DNA from: Rhodobium gokarnense
Lineage (GTDB): Bacteria; Pseudomonadota; Alphaproteobacteria; Rhizobiales; Rhodobiaceae
Assembly (NCBI RefSeq): GCF_025961475.1
Contig: NZ_JAOQNS010000010.1
Span: forward strand, 154,743 to 218,742
Direction: 5' to 3'
Length of the DNA: 64,000 nucleotides
The notes under the pieces are model-generated. The model saw only the letters and a list, made by a program, of their open reading frames with translations. It was not told the DNA's origin and ran no database searches. Both the position numbers and the translations under genes were made by a program. This document shows positions 59,847 through 64,000 of the stretch, piece by piece. Numbering within the stretch: position 1 is the first letter of the stretch; each line of letters opens with the position of its first letter.

Positions 59847-61370
59847 GTGGCGCGGCGCCTGTTGCCGGCCGCGGGCATCGGTGCGTTGGCGTTTGCCACG
59901 GGCCTTGCCGCGACGGTCGCCGCCGACAAGGGCGGCCGCGACGACCTTTCCGCCGATGACGCGGCGCGCGTCGCTACCGTCACCCGGCCGACCACCGACT
60001 TTTCCAAGCCCGAGCGCTTCGAGGCCCGGTCCGCCGGCGCGGGCACCCATATGAAGCGGGTGACGCGGATGGCGTTTTCCCAGCCGCTCGCCAATCTTTC
60101 CCGCAAGGACGAGACCGAGTTCCGCTTCGGCAACGGGCTGTTCGAGAAGCTCTGGGTCTCCTCGCCCTCATCGACCCGGGCCTCGGACGGCCTCGGGCCC
60201 CTTTTCAACGCCCGTTCCTGCCAGAGCTGCCATGTGCGCGACGGCCGCGGCCGGCCGCCGGAGAGCCCCGGCGCCAGCGCCGTCTCCATGTTCCTGAGGC
60301 TCTCCATCCCGCCCGAGACCGATGCGGACCGCCAGGCGCTCGCGACCAAGGCAATCCTCAGCGTGCCGGAGCCGACCTATGGCGGCCAGCTCCAGGAATC
60401 CGCCGTCACCGGCCTTGCTGCGGAGGGCCGGCTCCATGTGGACTACACGGAAGAAACAATCGCGCTTGCCGGCGGCGAGACCGCGCGCCTGCGCCGGCCG
60501 GACTACCGGGTGAGCAATCTCGGCTACGGGCCGATGCACCCGAAGGTGCAGCTCTCACCACGCGTGGCGCCGCAGATGATCGGCCTCGGCCTAATCGAGC
60601 AGATCCACGCGGCCGACATCCTCAGCCTTGCCGACCCTGAGGACGCCGATGGCGACGGCATTTCCGGCAAGGCCAGCATCGTGCGCGACCACGCCGGCAA
60701 CATCGTCCTCGGCCGGTTCGGCTGGAAGGCATCGATGCCCTCGGTGCTGGAGCAGTCGGCCCACGCCTTTTCCGGCGATATCGGCATTTCCACACCCTTG
60801 ATGCCCGATGCCTTCGGCGACTGTACCGCGCGCCAAAAGGACTGCCGCGGGATGCCGACGGGCGAGCAGGCCAATCTCGGCGCCACCGAGGCGCCGGACC
60901 CGGTTCTCGCAATGGTCGTCCATTATTCGGAAAACATTGCCGTTCCGGCCCGCCGCGATGTCGGCGATGCGGCGGTGCTGCGCGGCAAGAAGGTTTTTTA
61001 TGACGCCGGCTGCGCCTCCTGTCATACGCCGAAATTCGTGACCCGCCGCGATGCGCCGAACCCGGCCCACCGCTTCCAGCTCATCTGGCCCTATTCCGAT
61101 TTCCTGCTCCACGACATGGGCGAGGGGCTTGCCGACGGCCGGCCTGTCGGCGATGCTTCGGGCCGCGAGTGGCGCACGCCGCCGCTCTGGGGCATCGGGC
61201 TGACCGAGACCGTCAGCGGCCACACCTACTTCCTGCATGACGGGCGCGCCCGCAGCCTGCTGGAAGCCATCCTCTGGCATGGCGGCGAGGCCAAGGCGGC
61301 GCGCGATGCCGTTGCCGATCTTGAACCCTCCGCCCGTGCCGATCTTCTGAAATTCCTGGGGTCCCTGTGA
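59847..61370 (+). CDS. Di-haem oxidoreductase / DUF1111 c-type cytochrome
   Basis: 507 aa from the GTG at 59847 behind GAAAGGGGG. N-terminal signal-anchor (LLPAAGIGALAFATGLAATVAA). Two CxxCH haem sites: CQSCH (about residue 125) and CASCH (about 389). Motifs GLGPLFNARSCQSCHVRDGRG, DADGDGISG and LWGIGLTETVSGHTYFLHDGRARSLLEAILWHGGEA are typical of the DUF1111 di-haem family found with imelysins. Periplasmic redox enzyme, possibly Fe(II) oxidation or peroxidase. Overlaps the second imelysin gene by 4 bp. Confidence 0.9.
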   Translation: MARRLLPAAGIGALAFATGLAATVAADKGGRDDLSADDAARVATVTRPTTDFSKPERFEARSAGAGTHMKRVTRMAFSQPLANLSRKDETEFRFGNGLFEKLWVSSPSSTRASDGLGPLFNARSCQSCHVRDGRGRPPESPGASAVSMFLRLSIPPETDADRQALATKAILSVPEPTYGGQLQESAVTGLAAEGRLHVDYTEETIALAGGETARLRRPDYRVSNLGYGPMHPKVQLSPRVAPQMIGLGLIEQIHAADILSLADPEDADGDGISGKASIVRDHAGNIVLGRFGWKASMPSVLEQSAHAFSGDIGISTPLMPDAFGDCTARQKDCRGMPTGEQANLGATEAPDPVLAMVVHYSENIAVPARRDVGDAAVLRGKKVFYDAGCASCHTPKFVTRRDAPNPAHRFQLIWPYSDFLLHDMGEGLADGRPVGDASGREWRTPPLWGIGLTETVSGHTYFLHDGRARSLLEAILWHGGEAKAARDAVADLEPSARADLLKFLGSL

Positions 61371-62458
61371 TGCCGTTCGTTCACGCCGCTCTCGCCTTCC
61401 TCCTTCTCGCCGCGGCCCTTCCGGGCGCCGCCGCGGCGGCACCCGCCGATGCCTATCCGCGGATCGTGGAGCGGACCATCACGGAGTTCATCCGCCCCGG
61501 CTACAACCGGCTGGCGGCCGAGGCAAAGGCGATGGATGCGGCGACGTCGGCTCTGTGTTCCGAGCCGTCCAAGGAGACGCTGAGCGCTGCCCGCGGGCAA
61601 TTCGCCGACCTCGTCGACGCCTGGTCGCGGGTGGAGCTCCTCCGCTTCGGCCCGGTGCGCGAGGACAACCGCTATGAGCGGCTCAATTTCTGGCCGGACC
61701 GGCGCAGCCTCGGCCTTCGCCAGGTTCAGCGGATTATCTCGACCAAGGACGAGAGCGCGATCGGTGCCGATGCGCTTTGGGACAAGAGCGTCGCCGTTCA
61801 GGGGCTTGGGGCGCTGGAATTCGCGCTCTTCGGCACCGGCGCCGACGAGCTTGCAGAGCCGGGCGCCGCCGATTTCCGTTGCCGCTATGCCCAGTCCATC
61901 GCCGCGCGGATGGCGGCGACGGCCGGCGACATCGCCGCGGACTGGACCAAGGCGGACGGCTTTTCCGCCGTGCTCCTCCAGCCGGGCGACGATAATCCGG
62001 TCTACAGGACCCACGGCGAAGTGGTTCAGGATCTCCTGCGTGCGATGACCGAGGAGATGCAGTTCGTCCGCGACCTCAAGCTCGTTGCCATCATGGGTGA
62101 GGACGCCAGGGACGCCAACCCGCGCGTGGCGCCGTTCCGCCGCGCCGGGCTCACCGTTGCCGCGATCAAGGCGAATGTGGAATCGGTGCTGGCGATGTTC
62201 GAAAAGGGCGACTTCATCTCCGCCCTCGGCGAGGAGGACGCCTGGCTGTCGCAGTCGCTGCGCTTCGAGGTCGGCCAGGTGTTCCAGTCGCTGGGGCAGG
62301 TTGAGGACGATTTCGGGAAAGCCTTGCGCGACGAGGAGAAGCGCAAGTTCCTCGATCTCGTGCTCCTCAGCCTGCATGGCGCCAAGGAATCCATCGGCGA
62401 CTACTATGCCGGGCGGACCGGGCTCGCCATCGGCTTCAATTCCTTCGACGGAGACTGA
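61367..62458 (+). CDS. Imelysin-family protein, second copy, His of GxHxxE lost
   Basis: 363 aa. Signal peptide about 1-23 (HAALAFLLLAAALPGAAAAA). Imelysin-like: SRVELLRFGPVREDNRYERLNFWPDRRSLGLRQVQRII and VAVQGLGALEFALFGTGADE, where the GxHxxE motif of the first copy appears as GLGALE, lacking His. The C-terminal half includes SLHGAKESIGDYYAGRTGLAIGFNSFDGD. It overlaps the DUF1111 gene, as in other imelysin-DUF1111-imelysin-DUF1513 clusters. Probably periplasmic partner of the di-haem protein. Confidence 0.88.
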   Translation: MMPFVHAALAFLLLAAALPGAAAAAPADAYPRIVERTITEFIRPGYNRLAAEAKAMDAATSALCSEPSKETLSAARGQFADLVDAWSRVELLRFGPVREDNRYERLNFWPDRRSLGLRQVQRIISTKDESAIGADALWDKSVAVQGLGALEFALFGTGADELAEPGAADFRCRYAQSIAARMAATAGDIAADWTKADGFSAVLLQPGDDNPVYRTHGEVVQDLLRAMTEEMQFVRDLKLVAIMGEDARDANPRVAPFRRAGLTVAAIKANVESVLAMFEKGDFISALGEEDAWLSQSLRFEVGQVFQSLGQVEDDFGKALRDEEKRKFLDLVLLSLHGAKESIGDYYAGRTGLAIGFNSFDGD

Positions 62459-62460
62459 CC

Positions 62461-63549
62461 GTGATCGAGATCGACCGGCGCCGGTTCCTGGCCGGCGCGC
62501 TTGCCAGCGGGCTGGCGACGGCCGTCGCCGTGCCGGCGGAGGCGTCCGGGGGCGAGGCGACCTACGTCACCGCGATCCGCAATGCCGACGGCAGCTTCGG
62601 CGTCGCCGTCCTCAACGCGGACGGAAGGCTCCTCTTCACCGAGAGCATGGAAGGGCGGGGCCATGGCGCCACCGTCTCGCCAGACAATGCCACGGCCGTC
62701 GTCTTCGGCCGGAGGCCGGGCAGGTTCGCGGCCGTCGTCGACCTTGCGGCCGGGAAGATCGTGCGGACCATTCCGGCGGTCGAGGGACGGCATTTCTGCG
62801 GTCACGGGCTCTATACGCCGGACGGGCGGCTGCTCTATGCGACCGAGAATGCCTATGAGCTCGAAAAAGGGATGCTCGGGGTCTACGACGTGGCGGCGGA
62901 CTACCGGCGCATCGGCGAGATCTGGACCGGCGGCATCGGCCCGCATGAGACGCTCCTGATGCCGGACGGCAAGACGGCCGTCGTCGCCAATGGCGGCATC
63001 CTCATCGATCCGATGTATGGCCGCCAGAAGCTCAACATCGCCACCATGGAGCCCTCGCTCGCCTATCTCGATCTTGAGAGCGGCGAGGTCGTCGACAAGA
63101 TGGAGCTTGGGCCTGAGCGCCACCAGCTCTCGATCCGCCACATCAGCATCGACGGCGATGGCGCTGTCTGGTTCGGCTGCCAGTATGAGGGGCCGAAGAC
63201 CGACCAGGTGCCGCTGATCGGCAAGCACATGCGGGACGGGGAGGCCGAGATGATGTCGGCGCCGGCGCGGGTGATGCGCGGCTACCGGCAATATGTCGGT
63301 TCGGTCGCCACCAGCCGCGACGGAACGCTCGTCGCCACCTCCAGCCCGCGCGGCGGCGTCATGACGATCTGGAACTGCGCGAGCGGGACCATCGTCTCGG
63401 AGGCGAAGATCGAAGACGTCTGCGGCCTTGCGCCCGACGCCGGCAACGCCTTCTTCGGCACCAGTGGAACGGGGCTCGTCTTCGACGGCGACAAGGACCT
63501 TGCGCGCTATCCGGGGATCGCCTTCGACAACCACATGCGGATGGTTTGA
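62461..63549 (+). CDS. DUF1513 beta-propeller-like protein, Tat-exported
   Basis: 362 aa, GTG start 2 bp after the imelysin stop. Twin-arginine signal (DRRRFLAGALASGLATAVAVPAEA). The body has WD/propeller-like repeats (GHGATVSPDNATAVVFGRRPG, GHGLYTPDGRLLYATENA, GIGPHETLLMPDGKTAVVANGGI, GSVATSRDGTLVATSSPRGG). DUF1513 regularly ends imelysin/DUF1111 operons. Tat export suggests it folds or binds a cofactor before secretion. Function unknown. Confidence 0.9.
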   Translation: MIEIDRRRFLAGALASGLATAVAVPAEASGGEATYVTAIRNADGSFGVAVLNADGRLLFTESMEGRGHGATVSPDNATAVVFGRRPGRFAAVVDLAAGKIVRTIPAVEGRHFCGHGLYTPDGRLLYATENAYELEKGMLGVYDVAADYRRIGEIWTGGIGPHETLLMPDGKTAVVANGGILIDPMYGRQKLNIATMEPSLAYLDLESGEVVDKMELGPERHQLSIRHISIDGDGAVWFGCQYEGPKTDQVPLIGKHMRDGEAEMMSAPARVMRGYRQYVGSVATSRDGTLVATSSPRGGVMTIWNCASGTIVSEAKIEDVCGLAPDAGNAFFGTSGTGLVFDGDKDLARYPGIAFDNHMRMV

Positions 63550-63590
63550 GGGACGCTCCCCCTTCGCCGTCAGCCCGGCCCTTCACTCTC

Positions 63591-63760
63591 CCGTCACCCC
63601 GGCCGTAGCGCAGCGGAGAGCCGGGGCCTATTGCCCTTGTCCACACGGTATGTCGCCGGCGGTTTGGGGTGCGTGTGCGTGGACCGACGGCCTTCCTTCA
63701 CCTCGACGGGCTTCCGCGTTGAGAGGGGCAATGGGCCCTGGGTCAAGCCGGGAGTGACGG
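63591..63760 (+). repeat. Palindromic repeat family B, second full copy
   Basis: Starts CCGTCACCCCGGCCG, contains AGCCGGGGCCTATTG and CACGGTATGTCG and ends GGGCCCTGGGTCAAGCCGGG then AGTGACGG. Same ends and order as 48195-48367, with a different middle. Confidence 0.72.
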
Positions 63761-63823
63761 GGAGAGTGTGGGGCTGGTGGTGGGGCTCAGGCAGGCGGCG
63801 CATTGCGCTGCGCCAGCTCTGCT

Positions 63824-63854
63824 CTGGATTGCTTCGCTGCGCTCGCAATGACGG
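63824..63854 (-). repeat. Palindromic repeat family C, inverted copy
   Basis: 31 bp that is the exact reverse complement of 48081-48111. It lies 33 bp from the end of the IS110-type transposase frame, so the insertion sequence is inserted beside or within an array of palindromic repeats. Confidence 0.82.
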
Positions 63855-63887
63855 TAATTCATTGACAAATAAATATGTTCTGCGTCA

Positions 63888-64000
63888 TCAACACAGTTTT
63901 GTCTGTGGTTGGATTTGATCGCGGATTCTGGCGTTTATGATTGTGATGAGCTTTCTTGCGATGGCGATGAGGGCGACCATTTTGGTTTTTCCGTTTTCGC
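63888..64000 (-). mobile_element. IS110-family transposase, C-terminal end (cut by window edge)
   Basis: The minus-strand frame entering at the window edge reads ENGKTKMVALIAIARKLITI followed by INARIRDQIQPQTKLC and a stop at 63888. This resembles the C-terminal end of IS110/IS1111-type transposases (GKPKKVALIAVARKLL...). Only 37 codons are visible. The 3' side (63855-63887) is AT-rich and probably holds the element's end. Base composition is lower in GC than the neighbours. Confidence 0.72.

Overview
This is a high-GC, gene-dense stretch of an alphaproteobacterial chromosome, most likely Hyphomicrobiales (Rhizobiales). The basis is the imuA-imuB-dnaE2 SOS operon with a GTTC-N7-GTTC LexA box, the TRAP and ABC transporter style, and short palindromic repeats that read as 'VIAGLDPAIH' when translated, a signature familiar from this order. 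No rRNA, tRNA or CRISPR was seen. All statements come from reading sequence and translations; no database search was run.

Layout. 0-5.5 kb: glycine-zipper lipoprotein, CPD photolyase, then a divergent module of cytochrome b561 and PepSY protein facing PepSY protein, OmpR-type regulator and sensor kinase, with a tandem-repeat operator between. 5.5-11.2 kb: SOS mutasome dnaE2-imuB-imuA, with a composite palindromic repeat inserted in frame in dnaE2. 11.4-12.5 kb: lone PemK/MazF-like toxin and a TrmO-like methyltransferase. 12.6-18.7 kb: LysR regulator divergent from a type III CoA transferase, an HMG-CoA-lyase-like enzyme and a TRAP transporter, apparently an uptake and cleavage route for a branched hydroxy-diacid.

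18.9-30.1 kb: a 13-gene operon combining Mrp-type antiporter subunits with complex-I/group-4-hydrogenase-like subunits, ending in a ferredoxin/GltD-like flavoprotein and a ferritin-like protein. It resembles archaeal Mbx/Mbs complexes but has a fused double antiporter subunit, no NiFe site and an altered N2-cluster motif. This is the most novel system in the window. 30.1-34.6 kb: RpiR regulator, N-carbamoyl-D-amino-acid hydrolase-like enzyme and a polar amino acid ABC transporter.

34.6-43 kb: a phosphorelay (Hpt, receiver, large hybrid kinase) divergent from a receiver/zinc-finger/degenerate-GGDEF protein, a processive GT2 glycosyltransferase and an HlyD-like adaptor, probably regulated polysaccharide synthesis. 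43-46.9 kb: 3-hydroxyacyl-CoA dehydrogenase, DEAD-box helicase, cold-shock protein, ABM-domain membrane protein. 47.1-56.1 kb: GntR regulator and a catechol meta-cleavage operon (ferredoxin, C23O, GlcG-like, dmpC, E, F, G, H, NahD-like) sharing a repeated AAAATATCGT motif with the GntR promoter. 56.3-57.2 kb: repeat element and two unknown small genes.

57.3-63.5 kb: an iron operon (imelysin, Bfd-like ferredoxin, bacterioferritin, di-haem DUF1111 protein, second imelysin, DUF1513) with Fur-like boxes upstream. 63.5-64 kb: palindromic repeats and the C-terminal end of an IS110-family transposase running off the window.
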